64,000 nucleotides of DNA from Nelumbo lutea (GCA_022828595.1 JAKGHH010000001.1:138899017-138963016), one strand, 5' to 3'. Counted from the first letter of the stretch, positions 1 through 11,601 are shown. Numbers and translations: made by a program. Notes: generated from the letters alone by a model not told the origin.

Positions 1-529
1 TTCTCTAGATGTTTTTGATAGGTAGCTGCACCCTTAGTGGTTTCCCAAGCAAATGTCTCTAAATGGTCGATCTCCTGCCACAAGGTTTTAAGGGCTGAAA
101 AATAGGCTGCAACAGGTCTATCTCCCTGCCTTGTAGAAATAATCTGATTTCTCAACCGATAAGCCCTAGCAACATTCTCCCTCTGTGAATAGGTTTCTAC
201 AACCCCATCCCATATTTCCTTAGTTGTATTTGCCCATAAAAAAATTTTACCTATATGGGGCAAATGGAATTACACAACCAAATCATCACCATATAATTCT
301 CCTGTACCTACTGGGAGTTGCTAGTTTCGGGTTTCACTTCTTCACCAGTGATTTACCCTAATTTCCCATGAGCACCAATGGCTATCTTTGTAGATTGTAA
401 CCATTCTAAGTAATTTACATCATCCAACCTAACTATAGTAATGGTCTCAGTCTCGAAAAGGTCTCCAACACCTCATCCCACTGGTCTCATTTCACTCCCG
501 GGCTTATTTTCAACTCCGTGACGCTCCAT
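1..529 (-). pseudogene. Ty1/copia gag, 5' part, degenerate
   Basis: Read on the minus strand, an ATG at 527-529 opens a reading frame that meets a TGA after about 18 codons and then continues with a copia-type gag domain. The typical opening around LDDVNYLEWLQ is followed by a degenerate stretch with further stops and one frameshift near 240. After it comes a well preserved block over 1-240 with FLWANTTKEIW, YSQRENVARAYRLRNQI, TRQGDRPVAAYFSALKTLW and QEIDHLE. These are hallmarks of the retrotransposon gag (UBN2-like) family, which forms the virus-like particle. The frame runs off the window edge, so pol lies to the left. It differs clearly from the copia A gag at 14818. It is not functional as shown. 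Domain call high confidence; exact start moderate. Confidence 0.85.
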
Positions 530-993
530 GCTTCTCAAACAATGTAAAGAAAACAACTGAAATATGTAACAAGATCAAACGAAACACTTCTAGAACCAAC
601 AACACCTTTTTGGTGTCCTAGACTGTCTTTCCACAAAAGATTCCTTTTCTGTAAGACGAGAGAAGAGAGAGAAGAGGCAGCCGCTCTCTCTAGAAGCCTC
701 CAAATCAAGCAGGACTTGAACTGCCCCTTAGAGAAAACTCCAAGGAACCCTAAAAAATTAGGGTGCCACTTCCTAGGTCAAAATTGAAGAGTCCAACAGA
801 AACAAGACTCTTCCCCTTTCTTCAGTTTTTCCTTATTTTGATGAGAAACCCTAGACCAACTACAGGGCACACAGATCCACCAAAAAAATCCAAAAACTGG
901 GCTTACCTGAGAACTTCGATCAACCTCTTAAATCACCATGCAGTCGGCCGATCTAGGGTTGCATGAGGAAACAACTCAAGGAACCTTCGGCCT
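530..993 (-). other. Untranslated leader of the minus-strand copia element
   Basis: This stretch lies between the primer binding site and the gag start of the minus-strand copia element. No coding potential is visible; the short plus-strand frame at 763-966 has no family resemblance. It is best read as the element's 5' leader. Confidence 0.6.
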
Positions 994-1005
994 GCTCTGA
1001 TACCA
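994..1005 (-). promoter_or_regulatory. Primer binding site, initiator Met tRNA
   Basis: The minus strand reads TGGTATCAGAGC, complementary to the 3' end of plant initiator methionine tRNA and the standard minus-strand primer site of plant copia elements. It sits next to the LTR end and fixes the element's orientation. Confidence 0.9.
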
Positions 1006-1017
1006 AGTAGAAATCAC

Positions 1018-1335
1018 TGATTGTAGATTTAGTTAAATTTCTTGTGAAAGGAAAAGGGGAGGAAGATAAAGATCTCAGTAGTAGAGAAGAAAAGAGAGGG
1101 AGAAAAGAGTAGGAAGTCAACCGGGATTCTTAAATTAACCCCAGCCGCCAACCCCTCATTATATTTATACTTAACTTAAAGGATGAGATATTACAAGGAT
1201 GCCCTTAGTAGGGCGGCTACTAATGTAGCTGAACAGTCACAACTTAAAAACATAAACTAATGGGCCTAAAGCCCAACAACTTCCTAACTAAATAGCTTAA
1301 AATAAGAATAAAAAACAACTAGGCCCAACTCAACA
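1018..1335 (-). mobile_element. 5' LTR of the minus-strand copia element
   Basis: On the minus strand the LTR starts TGTTGAGTTGGGCC (plus-strand end at 1335) and runs to about 1018, 12 bases from the primer binding site. A TATA-like TATAAATATA lies at 1160-1169 on the minus strand, as expected for an LTR promoter. The inner boundary is uncertain by about 10 bases because no second LTR is in the window for comparison. The LTR is short (about 320 bp). It probably lies in a long intron of the SCYL2 gene, whose downstream exons begin at 2874. Confidence 0.65.
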
Positions 1336-1411
1336 GAGAATTTGGGAATAAAATTTAAATTTTCTTTTTTCTTTTTCTTTTTTCTTTTTTTTTTTTTTGA
1401 GAATTTGGGAA
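1336..1411. repeat. 13-bp direct repeat around a pyrimidine tract
   Basis: GAGAATTTGGGAA occurs at 1336-1348 and again at 1399-1411, with an almost pure T/C tract between. A target duplication around a poly(A) tail in reverse orientation would look like this, as left by a severely truncated LINE or SINE insertion. The first copy abuts the copia LTR end. Confidence 0.5.
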
Positions 1412-2021
1412 ATATAAATTGGTTTCTGTATCTGTCATAACCTTGTTGGCTTGGCCAAATTCCATTGGACATCTTATTGGGATAGAAAAAACGAATTTAT
1501 TAATAAGAGCAATGAGAAAAGGCAAGATTATAGTCACCCAGAGGATGGGGCAAGATCAAGCCCAGCAAAATGCAGGACCAACCAAACAGATGCAATCATA
1601 CAACTGTAAAAAAGAATCATGTGACGTTGTCCCAGGTGGGAGAATATCCTGTACAACGCAATCCTCTCCCAGCCAAGTTGTTTTCCTTATAGGCCATTAC
1701 CGGATGTCAGTCCTGGCCATCCAGGGTCTTTGGATGACGGGACTGGATACAGACCTATCAATTGACAGCCTGAGATTTTACCAGTGCACCAAGCAATGTC
1801 CCCTAAATAGATTATATAGAATTCCATCTGATGTTTAATTATTCATATTGAAGGTGCATGTATCATGAAATGATAACTGGTTCTGTAAATTATATGATTT
1901 ATCAAGTTAAAAACATGGGTACTGTACCTCCATCTCTTAGATTGCCTGAATTTCAATGTGATTATCAAGTTAAAAACATGGTCGAATTGTATGGATTATC
2001 AGCTAGACACAAAATCACTTG

Positions 2022-2140
2022 GGCTGTGTTTGGTTTGAAGGAAAAAGTAGGGAAAGGAAGGGAAATGAAGGGAAACCTTTACAAACCTTGTATAGGTTTC
2101 CCTATGTTTCCCTACCTTTCCGTTCAAACCAAACATAGCC
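2022..2140. mobile_element. MITE with near-palindromic ends
   Basis: The left end GGCTGTGTTTGGTTTGAA and right end TTCAAACCAAACATAGCC are inverted repeats with one mismatch. The interior is also roughly palindromic: runs of GGAAAGG and GGGAAA on one side, TTTCCC and CCTTTCC on the other. Total length is about 119 bp. The flanks are not an obvious target duplication (TTG versus TTA, possibly a diverged 3-bp Tourist-like site). It lies in the intron upstream of the SCYL2 exons. Confidence 0.75.
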
Positions 2141-2873
2141 TTAAGGTTTACTCCTGAACCATCAATTCCTTTTAAAGTCATAGGAAATCCAAGAAGAGAA
2201 ATAGACATTGTTATTGGTTTTTCTAGCCTTTAGATGCATGAGGTGTAAGCTTTATAGTGTGACTGTGTGAGGTCTAAGCTCCCAAGTTACTAACTTTCAA
2301 GAAAAAACATCGAAGTAATATAACAGAAAGTATAAAAGTATGCATAAGAGGAGTTTCTTGTGTAGGAAAGGCATAAAAATAAATAAATGGTACATTAGTC
2401 GTTAATGTTAGGAGCTTTAGATAAACCCTCTGCATTCATAGATACCATTTTATAACTATTTAGAATCTTGTTAGTTAAATAATACCTACAAATCGCATTG
2501 CATATGTTAAAGCATGTATGTAAACACATGCATACATGCATATACATGTTGATATACAAATATATGGTATAGGTATCTGAAGGTGTGACAGATAAAAGAA
2601 GGGCATTTCTAGATCTGAGGAACGTATTTATTATACTTTCGAAGGTGTACCTTGAGGTTAAGCCTCATGAACCTTCTGAAAAATAGTGTCCAACCAAGTA
2701 CATAGGGTTTCACTGGATTGGTCTGTTTCTGTAGTCTTTTTTGCAACAAAACAAATGGCATGGAACAATTGTTATTGTTATTATTCTTCCTAATTGTCAA
2801 CTGCCTTGTAAAATATGAATTGGGTACTTTTTCCATGATTATATCTGAACAATTGGGATGCTTCCATTGGCAG

Positions 2874-4454
2874 GTAAGAGTGAATGCTTTGTTGTGCCTG
2901 GGTGAGCTGGTACACATGCTTGATAAACATGCTGTTCTAGATATCTTACAAACAATCCAACGTTGTACAGCTGTTGATCGATCAGCCCCCACACTCATGT
3001 GTACCTTGGGGATTGCAAGCTCAATTACCAAGCAGGTAAAGTCTTTTTATCTGCTACATCTATTTGTTAAATGTGAAATACTTTTAGAAATGTAATACCT
3101 GCTTCAGTTGAAGGCATAGTATACTCATGGCTTTAGCATTGAGTACAGATACAAGCAAATATTGTTATTGTGGAATGACAGCTCATTATTCTTCTACATC
3201 AATGTTTCTGGTTCAGTACAGCATAGAATTCACTGCAGAGCATGTCCTTCCGCTGCTCATGCCACTACTTGTTGCCCAACAACTAAATGTTCAACAATTT
3301 GCCAAGTACATGCTCTTTTTGAAAGACGTCCTCAGGTATTATTGTGCTTTCAAAAAAAATCGCTGGCAATTCCGTTTATAACCTATAACCAAGGTGATTG
3401 AGTTGGTTGTATGCTTTTCCACTTGCAGGAAAATAGAAGAAAAACGAGGTGTAATTTTGACTGGTTCTGGCACCCCAGAAGTAAGAGTGACACCCATAGC
3501 CAATGGATTTCAGTCTGGAGCATTGATGAAACCAAGCGGGACTTTCTCTTCAAAAAAGAGAAGTTCAGCATGGGATGGAGATTGGGGTCTCATAACTAAG
3601 GAACCTACAAGTCCTGTGCAGTCTTCTACAGCTAGTGTATCAACCACACCAATGGCACCAGACTCACATCTAAGCACTGTTACTATCACTCAAGTGCAGT
3701 CTGTGACATCCACCACCTTTTGCCAGCAAAAAGCTCTATCATGCACAGAAGTTGACATAGAGTGGCCTGCTCGGACAGCTTCTGATCTTGCACCTCAAGT
3801 AGGTGACAATGAGAAAGAGAATCAGAGCTCAGGTGCATCAACGTCTAGTTTTTGATGATATAGATCCTTTTGCTGATTGGCCTCCACGACCCAGTAACTC
3901 AGTAGGTGATTTGGGGTCTTCCACCAATAATAAAATCAGTCTGTCCATGAATAAATATGGTTATGGGTTGAACACAAGTGGCCAGAGTGGCACAAGCACC
4001 AACAGCAAACCTATTGGACTGTTAAAACAGGAAAGTAGTTCTTCAAAATGCCAATAATCATAGTAGCAGTGGCTTCAACACCCAGAGTTCAATTGGGTTC
4101 TCAAGACAGAACCAGGGCAACAATCCAGCAAATATTAACAGTTTGTACACCGAGGGGCTCAACCCCCAAGCCTCTATCGGGTTCTTGAAATCTAATCAAG
4201 TGAGTTCAGCAATGGGTCTTGGGAAGAATAATTCTTTGATGGGGTCATACGCTGAAACAAAAGCTGCAGACCTTGGCTCCATCTTTGCCCCTGCCAAGAG
4301 TGAACAGACGGCAACCAGACTTGCTCCACCTCCCCAGACTGCTGTTGGAATGGGAAGAGGGAGTGGAAATCAAGGACATCCCAATAGCATTCAAACATCA
4401 CGATCTGTCAATATCAAATCATCAACTAATCAGCCCATTCTGGATTTACTGTAA
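2874..4454 (+). CDS. SCYL2: SCY1-like pseudokinase, C-terminal exons (frameshifted)
   Basis: Three exons are visible. Exon 1 (2874-3035, 54 codons, after a CAG acceptor and before GTAAAG) encodes HEAT-like helices [14 protein letters not shown] and [18 protein letters not shown]. Exon 2 (3217-3335) encodes [20 protein letters not shown] and ends in phase 2. Exon 3 (3429-4454) encodes RKIEEKRGV, then a long Ser/Thr/Gln-rich disordered tail with [16 protein letters not shown] and KLAPPP-like motifs, ending in LLDLL-like ILDLL. This matches plant SCYL2, a clathrin-associated trafficking protein with an N-terminal kinase-like domain; that domain must lie left of the window. The tail changes frame twice, near 3850 in a run of five T and near 4045, each time equal to one extra base. 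Read as one protein it needs both corrected. Either the tail is broken or these are sequencing errors. The gene assignment is firm; functionality is open. Confidence 0.85.
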
Positions 4455-4815
4455 TAGGTAGGAGTAGGATCCACCTATATTTTATCACAAACTGGTGGAC
4501 CAGCCCTTGTAGATCAGCTGTTGGATTAGCCATCAACAGTGTTGATCTGTTTCTCATTTCATACCCACTCAACGTCCGTGGCAATCTGGGGTAGTCAAGT
4601 TTGTTTATGATGGTTTGCTTGGTCGAGGTGGCCTGTAGTAGCCTATTGTCATCCGACGTGGGAGTTTTCCCTTCCTTATTGTTCGTTATTCGTTTTTTTT
4701 TTTCTTTTCTTATTTTCCTTTTTCTTTTAATTTAATGATCTTGAGTTTATTTTTCTAAGGTTAGTGTATTCTTTGGAACAGATTCCGCTTTTTGATGGAA
4801 TCTGGACACAATAAA
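4455..4815 (+). other. SCYL2 3' UTR with polyadenylation signal
   Basis: After the TAA at 4452-4454 comes T-rich non-coding sequence with a poly(T) stretch near 4690. An AATAAA signal is at 4810-4815, about 360 bases past the stop, a usual plant 3' UTR length. Confidence 0.55.
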
Positions 4816-5698
4816 TAAATTAACTTAAAGGGCTGAATCTTCTGCTCTGCATATTCTTTAGATTTTATTTGAATAATCTAGCATATGAAACTAGTTATGC
4901 TGAACATAATAATCTACATTGAATTTTAAATCAAATGCAGAAAAGATTACAGAAACTACGTGTATCACCAATTATCTGCTGTTCTTGCATTCTCTCAACC
5001 ACCTATTACATGACTTGAAGATGGGTGATGAGACACCAGAATTGTTTACGGTGTTCATCAGTAAGGGATTCTGCCAAGTACCAATCATGTTGCACAAAGC
5101 AGGGTTTTAATTTTTTATGAATGCCTCAAACAAAGCTTGTGATTCTCATCTAGCCAAGTCAACGATTTCGACTTTGAATGAACAAGGCTATTAGGCTACC
5201 GACTAGATTTGATGACTTTTGGTTTGTTGTTTACGTGCTTTTATTTTTTATTTTTTATCTTTCTTTTTTGGCCCCTTTCTTTTCAGTATTTCTAAACAAA
5301 ACCAAGTTGCAATCAGTTGATAGAGAATCATCACAATATATTTATTAGTATTTAGGTATAAAATACTTTTTGTACTTCTCATTACTATCAAATACAATTA
5401 AATGGTTGTAGAATGATGATCGGAAGTAACCCTCTCTGATTTGCCTTAAAAACCTTCTTTGTTACTGTTTCAAATTTCAACACCTCGGCTTGTGGACGTC
5501 ACTCATTCGTTTCAAGAAAGTAGGGTTTCTTTTATCTTTTTCTCTTAATTAGTCTTTCTTCATTATTTATCCAATGAAGGATCAAACATGTGACTTCGTG
5601 GCTCATGCTACGAGGAGCCTCTTCGGTGATAACTTTTTAGTCTTGAGTAAATATCAAGGGTTTCTATCCTTTCTTTCATGTGGGCCCGAGTTAGGGAA
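4816..5698. other. Intergenic, no recognised gene
   Basis: Only short open frames occur (for example 4919-5110) and none resembles a known family. The sequence is AT-rich single-copy-looking DNA. Confidence 0.5.
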
Positions 5699-6004
5699 CC
5701 TCTATCTAGCCTGGTATTCGAAAATCCGAATTCGAATCCGAGTTTTGGTTTTTAATCGAATCGAATTCGGATAATTCGAATAAAATATTTGGACGAATTT
5801 GGATACTATTTTTTAACCAAATAAATTATCGGACCGAATTCGGATATGCAATTAATCCGATTCGGCCAACCACCAAGCCATTCGTTGGAGTTCGAACGCC
5901 ATCGTCGCTCATCTTGTGGCTCGTCTTTCCTCTTAGGCTCTTATCTCTATCTCTCTTTTCTCAGTCCTTGACTCGCCACCCAAACAACCACCATCACCGA
6001 TGGC

Positions 6005-6611
6005 TGTTAGACAGTTATGCCCTTATCTCCAATCAGATAACATTTATTGTAAATGAATAAAGTACATAATTGATTCATGTCATTATGGTGTATTTCTGTG
6101 TAATATCCTTAAATTGAACACTTATGAGATTCGTGTTAATTTAAAATCTTCATAACCGTTGGATAGATCTGGGGAGATTTATCCTATCAAGGCTGACACT
6201 GATGTACCGACAAATTGGTTGGGGTGGCTTGTCTTAGCTGCCAGGGTGAGACCTGAGGTACATGCAATGTGAGTTTATCTTGAAACCTGATCTTGACCAA
6301 ATTCCAGTATTGCCCTAGACCTTGGAGGTAGATGGGCAAAACTGGAATGTTACACATGACGCCTATACTCAATTATGGTATTGCACTAGGTGTTGGATTG
6401 GACTGTCTTTGATATGCTAATAAGTGAGATCCTTAGAGGGGGTCAAAACCTGAGTATGTTGGGACAATCTGAGAATTCATCTGAGTGGGTGATCATAGTG
6501 ACAGGATCAGCCATTTTGTTGGACAAAGTGAATGATTGGGTAATGCACTCTCTCTAATGAAAACCTAAACTGCCGGTAGTTGATTTCAACCGTTGAAATT
6601 TGTTTTTGCAA

Positions 6612-6655
<44 letters not shown>

Positions 6656-7786
6656 GGTTTCAAAATGTTTGCAAAAGGTTTTAATTCCTCTGATTCATGT
6701 GAGTAGAGAGTGTAGCATTGTTCCTTGCAATCGATGGAGAGGTCTTTTCTTGTCGGGTAGTGTTTGATCATTATGACTGAGAGATTAAGTGTAAGACCAT
6801 TGAGAGTAATACCTGATGGGTTAATTTTGCATTTGCCATAGTCATTGGGTTTTCATAAGGTGGTTGGACCCAATGACCATTTAGTGTAAATGTTGGGTCC
6901 ATTAAGAGCCCATGGTGATGGAATCAAGGGTTCACTATCTCCTACAGTGAATTCGGCCAGGCCTTGTAACAAAGGTTGGGTTGAACCCATGTGGCTGATG
7001 TGTAGATCAATGTTTGGGTCTCACACCATACAAAGAGAACCAACTGGGCAACAGGTTATGAAGTTAAGTGAACACATAAGCTTAATAGGCCTAAAGCCCA
7101 ATCCGAACTGGGCTTAAATTAGTTAATTAAAAGGAGGCAAGATAGGATTTATAATCAGATTAGGATTAGCTAAAGAATAAGATAAGTCTTATCCATTCAA
7201 GAGTCCAGATCCCAATATTAGATTTGGATTAAGGAACTCTCTCCTATTTAAATTAGGAGGCTGATCCTGAGAAAGTTATAAATAAAGGGGGCGAATTCCT
7301 CAGTTACATAACACAGCAACATGCAAAATTCTCTCATATTCTTGCAATCTCTATCCAATTCGATCTCCTCTTGAGGAATTGATCAAGAAAGGTACTTGAT
7401 ATTGTTTCTTAGCTGAAGAAATAATCTGAAGTCGTGCTCACCAGCCCTTATTCGATTCTAGCTGAAGAATCTTGGTTCTTGCTGAAGAGTTGTCCTGTTG
7501 ATCCTGCTTCATCACACACTATGCCATATTCAGTAGAAGCGGGTTTTGTTCTCCTTGGGCGTGAACACCTTCATTGTGAGTTACTGCTACTTCATATCAG
7601 GTATATCCCTCTCCTCCCTTTTGGTTTCAGATCTGGTCTGGTTTTGGATTCAAGAACGATCCTTTAAAATGCAGTTTTCTAAAATAGGAAATGTGAATCC
7701 CAGATGGGAGAGAGAAATTTTGGAAAATTTCGCCCAACCTTCCTGCAGGGTTTGGCCATCCATATGATGGATCTCTCATCCCTTCA
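6005..7786 (+). mobile_element. Solo LTR, family A (copia)
   Basis: It begins TGTTAGACAGTTATGCCC and ends ATCCCTTCA, like the other family A LTRs (18696, 30845, 40993). Shared inner landmarks include GATCTGGGGAGATTTATCC near 6165, GTTAAGTGTAAGACCATTGA near 6784 and GGGCGTGAACACC near 7558. No internal domain adjoins it, so it is a solo LTR formed by LTR-LTR recombination. The 5-bp flanks do not match, suggesting an old insertion. It interrupts the hAT-like element. Confidence 0.85.
6615..6652. repeat. (AT)19 microsatellite
   Basis: Nineteen uninterrupted AT units lie inside the family A solo LTR, at the position where other copies have a short ATATAT stretch. It is a length expansion within the LTR. 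Confidence 0.95.
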
Positions 7787-8231
7787 ACGACATCGCCAGT
7801 GATAATAGTCGAGCACCGATCACCGGCCATAGCTCAAGCTCAAAGCTCAAGATCAACACTGTCTCTTTCACCCAATTGCCCGTTCACCGCTGCTCAAGCT
7901 CAAGCAACCCTCAGGCCTCAACCATTCAGCATCATCGGCTTTTTGCTACAACCTACGACCGACGGTGGGAACCCATTGCATTCACACTGTCGGGAACCCA
8001 TGCTTGCTGCCGTCCCCTCCCTCTTTTCTCAAGGTGATTACACTCTTACAGGTGGGAACCCATCACATTCAGATGAATTCAAATCGAATTGAATATTCGA
8101 TTCAATAATCGAAATCAAATTCGAATTGATGTATTTGATATCCATTGGATATCGAATCAAATTCGAATATCAGTAGCAGAATATAGCCTGATTCGATTAG
8201 AATTAGATCCAGTTACAGGCCTACCTCTATC

Positions 8232-9911
8232 AACTATCGAGTATAATACGACAGTCCTAAAGGATTCTGCATTGAAGCTCCGAAAATGGGAGGGGGCGTG
8301 GGAGAAGTGGTTCCACCACCACTGTCCACCGAGGAGGATTCAAGAGAAAACTGCCGTACCACGGTACCGCATGCTATTCGCAATGTTAACTTTATAAGGT
8401 TAAACCGATTTGATCTGCCACCGACAACTACAGCCAGACTCAAGCAGCTGGGTCAGCCATCTCTCAAAAGCTGCTTATGGTGCTACAATTTTAAACCATT
8501 TTGACCAACTAGTCGGACCAGTCTGACTCAGGGCTGAGCCTTCTCTGATTCAAAAGCTGGATCGGCTCTGGTAGCTATGATTGTAATACTGCAGACTGTA
8601 AAATGAGATCAACCTTTGTGAGTTGTGATAAATGCCAACATAATCGACATTGGTGGAGATGAGGATAACATTATCAACCTCGATGGAACAGAACAGAGAA
8701 ACAGAAAAAGGGTGCCCCAGAAAGGGTTGTCAGTCCTCACCCACTCTCTTCACTCTCAATTCAAGCAATGCCAATCTGTATATTATATTCGGCTAAGAGC
8801 CCGCATTACGAAGTTTCCCAAAAAATCATGGTGGCTCTCCTACATCCAAGTGGGTGTCACGTGTCCTTTTGCAGCTCCCCTCAAATTCCTCTTCACTAAC
8901 GACTTCTTTCATCCAGATTCCAGAGAGAGAGAGAGACAGAGAGTGAGATTCATGTATGTCAATTTTGTTCAGTCTATCTTAACACAAGTTCAGTGATGCC
9001 ACTGCTCTGGCTATGGGCAATGCTCTGCCACTCTTCTGGAGATAAATACAACGAAAAATCAGAACCAAAAAAGAAATATTAGAAATGTTTAATGCAACTA
9101 AACATTTAAAGAGGATAAGATAACAGCCTACAATCAACCTCCATGTGATTCTCTCTCTCACATATGTGTTGGTCCCATGTGGTGCACATGTTTCAGTCAG
9201 TCCACATGTGCTTCTTAGCACCAAATGTACCCCACTTTGCTTGGCAAGCTACAATATTAAGTAGGAATTAAGAGACATCCGCCTAGACAACCACCATTGT
9301 CTACCACTTTTAGTGTCAACAAATTCAGTGCATGTGGTGCACATGCAATGGTGTGGTAGTCACCATTCCAAAGGACCCACTAAATTTGAATCAACTTGGC
9401 CAACTTCATTCATTCCAAGGGTCTAATTAAGCGGTTCACTGTGAGCCGGATCCAAGATGTAACTAGAACCGGGTGGGAATATAGATCATAATAAGATGGG
9501 CCACCAAATCAATTTGCATGGTCAGACGTGTGAAGTAGTCTATACAGTAGACAGACCACCACTTCTAATATCCTGCATTGTGATTGCGTCACATAATGCA
9601 ACATTGGAAATGAACATTATCAACATGTCCACGAATTATAGGACTCTGGGACGAAACTCTTGTTAGGGTATATGGATTATTGTTGTGTTGGCCTTATTAC
9701 TATTTTTATATTGCACCCGTATTCTGTCCCTCTGAGAGTCCTAACTCCGAGACATTCTAAAGTTTCCTCGTCTCAAGTTTTCACTCATATCACATGGTTT
9801 TGTCAGTCTCTTGGAAATTGCCCAATTGCAACAATATTTTATTTGCAAGATTTATTTGTCCTTTTACAGGGTTTGCTTAATTATATAAATAAGATTCTGG
9901 CTTATTCTGAT
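8232..9911. other. Intergenic, no recognised gene
   Basis: Short open frames in several phases (for example 8625-8996) show no motif or family resemblance. A short GA repeat is near 8926-8945. Nothing else can be supported. Confidence 0.5.
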
Positions 9912-10063
9912 CTCTCATCTCTCTGTGGGTAAGGCAAGATTAGGGGTTTCTAAACGACGAACTGAAATGGGTTTGCTCTAATTTTCACTCTCATCTCTCT
10001 GTGGGTAAGCAAGATCAGAGGTTTCTAAACGACGAACTGAAATGGGTTTTGCTCTAATTTTCC
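9912..10063. repeat. 76-bp tandem duplication
   Basis: Two adjacent copies (9912-9987 and 9988-10063) share CTCTCATCTCTCTGTGGG, GTTTCTAAACGACGAACTGA and CTCTAATTTTC, differing by a few substitutions and 1-bp indels that balance in length. A recent local duplication; no coding role is seen. Confidence 0.85.
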
Positions 10064-11433
10064 CAGATTAATTAAGTATGGTTTAGGGAAGCTAAAGAAT
10101 GTTTTTGAAGTGACAATTGAATGAGACGAGAAGACTGATCGAGTACACAAACAAACATGTTCTAAAGTGTTTAAATTTGTTGGCTCTATGCCTCTGTCTT
10201 GGGGTGACGGTGAATCGATGAGGTCAAATTTGATTGCTTGCAATCTTGAAGAGATCAACCTGAGCAGATAAAATAATCAATAGGAACTAGGAAGAACGAA
10301 AACCCAGAAAACCTGGCCCGGTTTTTAGATCTTCCAAACAGAGCATGTTGGTGGTACCCAACATGAACCGATCGAGGACTGTAATTCTGTATACATGACC
10401 CCAGTTTTTCAGGTCTTCAACCTGAACCCAGTAGGCCAGTACTCAGAAGGGAACCCACTTTCGACTCCCATGGATGCCTGGCTCTTTCCCTTTGTTTTAT
10501 GTGTTTGAACTTTGGTTAGGCACATTATGACATTCATGGAGAGGGAGATAGAGAGAGAGAGAGAGAGATTAGAGTCGTGATCTCAAACAGCTTATAAGAA
10601 GCTTTGAAGACAAACTCTGAGCTTTTACCACGTATCTAAATACCCATTGGTTAAGTTGTCGCGCAGAGCCATGTTTCTGTCAAGTCTTCGTGCTGCGTGG
10701 CTCATCGGAAAATGGTTCCAAATGCTCATTGGACGATGAAACTCTTCCTGTAAATTTGGCATAAACAAGGAGTTACTGGATTGCTATCTTATACAATGTC
10801 GGGGTTGGTTTGCTTTTTGGCATGTAAATTTTGTATTCTATTTTAATGTAGTTGGTCGGTCTCTGCCTTGACATCTGCTTACTTCTGTACTTATAAACAA
10901 AATAAGGGGGCCTCCTTATTTAATAAAACTGAAAAATAAATTTCCTTACTTAACAAATTAATTAAACTTCATAATCTCAAGCTAAAATGAAATAAAATAA
11001 ATTAAGAAGAAAAACATGGCAAACTTAAAATTGTGATCAACAAGATTGCTGCCATCTTGCTTTTTCATTTAATTATCAAGTTCATTTGTTTCACTAGAGA
11101 AAAAAATTATTAATATAGCTTATGACAATAAGCTTAATCAATATTTCAATGTTATATGCCAAAGACACACATTCTCCACTAATTATGGGCACTATAGAAA
11201 AAACTAAAGATAAGTGCATGGTGACCCTTATTTTGAATGAAAGAAAAAAAAATGCGCCTTGACTGTTGAATCCAAAGTGATCATCACTCACTAATTTAGC
11301 AAAGAACTCTTGGACTAGAAGACATTCATGTCAAGGTTTTCACTTGCTAATTAAGTCACTATTTCCAATGGGTTCCAACAATACACCTAAGTCCCTTAAA
11401 GCTATGTGTAAAGTCATAAATTTCACTTCTACT
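10064..11433. other. Intergenic, AT-rich, no recognised gene
   Basis: Contains a (GA)n tract at about 10551-10568. Open frames are short and without family resemblance. The last part may include the upstream promoter of the gene starting at 11535. Confidence 0.5.
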
Positions 11434-11440
11434 TATAAAA
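11434..11440 (+). promoter_or_regulatory. TATA box of the gene starting at 11535
   Basis: TATAAAA lies 95 bases before an ATG, followed by a pyrimidine- and AG-rich stretch. This spacing fits a plant core promoter with a 5' UTR of about 60 bases. Confidence 0.55.
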
Positions 11441-11534
11441 CCCATTTTGCTTTTGGGTTTAGCTAGCTAGCCTAGACTAGCCACAGCCTGCAAAATAAAA
11501 CCAATAAAAATTAAAGCCAATCTGATCGATCAAG

Positions 11535-11601
11535 ATGCAGAAGTTCTGGAGTAGGTTTCTTCCTCTGAAGTGGGACCCTGGTCAAAATGGTGGTGGATCC
11601 A
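11535..11601 (+). CDS. First codons of an unrecognised gene, cut by the gap
   Basis: The ATG at 11535, preceded by TCAAG and a plausible TATA box, opens a frame that stays open for 22 codons (MQKFWSRFLPLKWDPGQNGG) up to the N gap at 11602. The base composition is more GC-balanced than the AT-rich DNA upstream. I do not recognise the protein. It has no signal peptide or membrane segment in the visible part. It is either the first exon of a host gene whose remainder is missing or a small spurious frame. The sequence after the gap is inside an LTR, so nothing downstream helps. Confidence 0.4.

Larger units (their letters stand above)
5707..8223. mobile_element. hAT-like non-autonomous element with 8-bp target duplication
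   Basis: CCTCTATC flanks the element exactly at 5699-5706 and 8224-8231, the 8-bp duplication expected of hAT transposases. The ends read TAGCCTGGTATTCG at the left and CAGGCCTA at the right, imperfect inverted repeats of hAT type. Both subterminal zones are rich in ATTCGAAT and GAATTCGAAT-type words. Without the solo LTR nested at 6005-7786 the element is about 735 bp and encodes no transposase. An internal part with CGTCGCTCATC, and the Ala/Gln-rich open frame near 7800-8090, could be captured host sequence. Confidence 0.7.

Noticed and set aside
1419..1838. 139-codon open frame upstream of the SCYL2 exons
   Set aside because: No family resemblance, no SCYL2 similarity, irregular composition; it lies in probable intron sequence.
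2609..3031. Minus-strand 140-codon frame
   Set aside because: It is the shadow of the SCYL2 exon at 2874-3035 on the other strand.
6615..6652. (AT)n tract as a regulatory or origin element
   Set aside because: A plain microsatellite expansion inside an LTR; other copies have only a short version.
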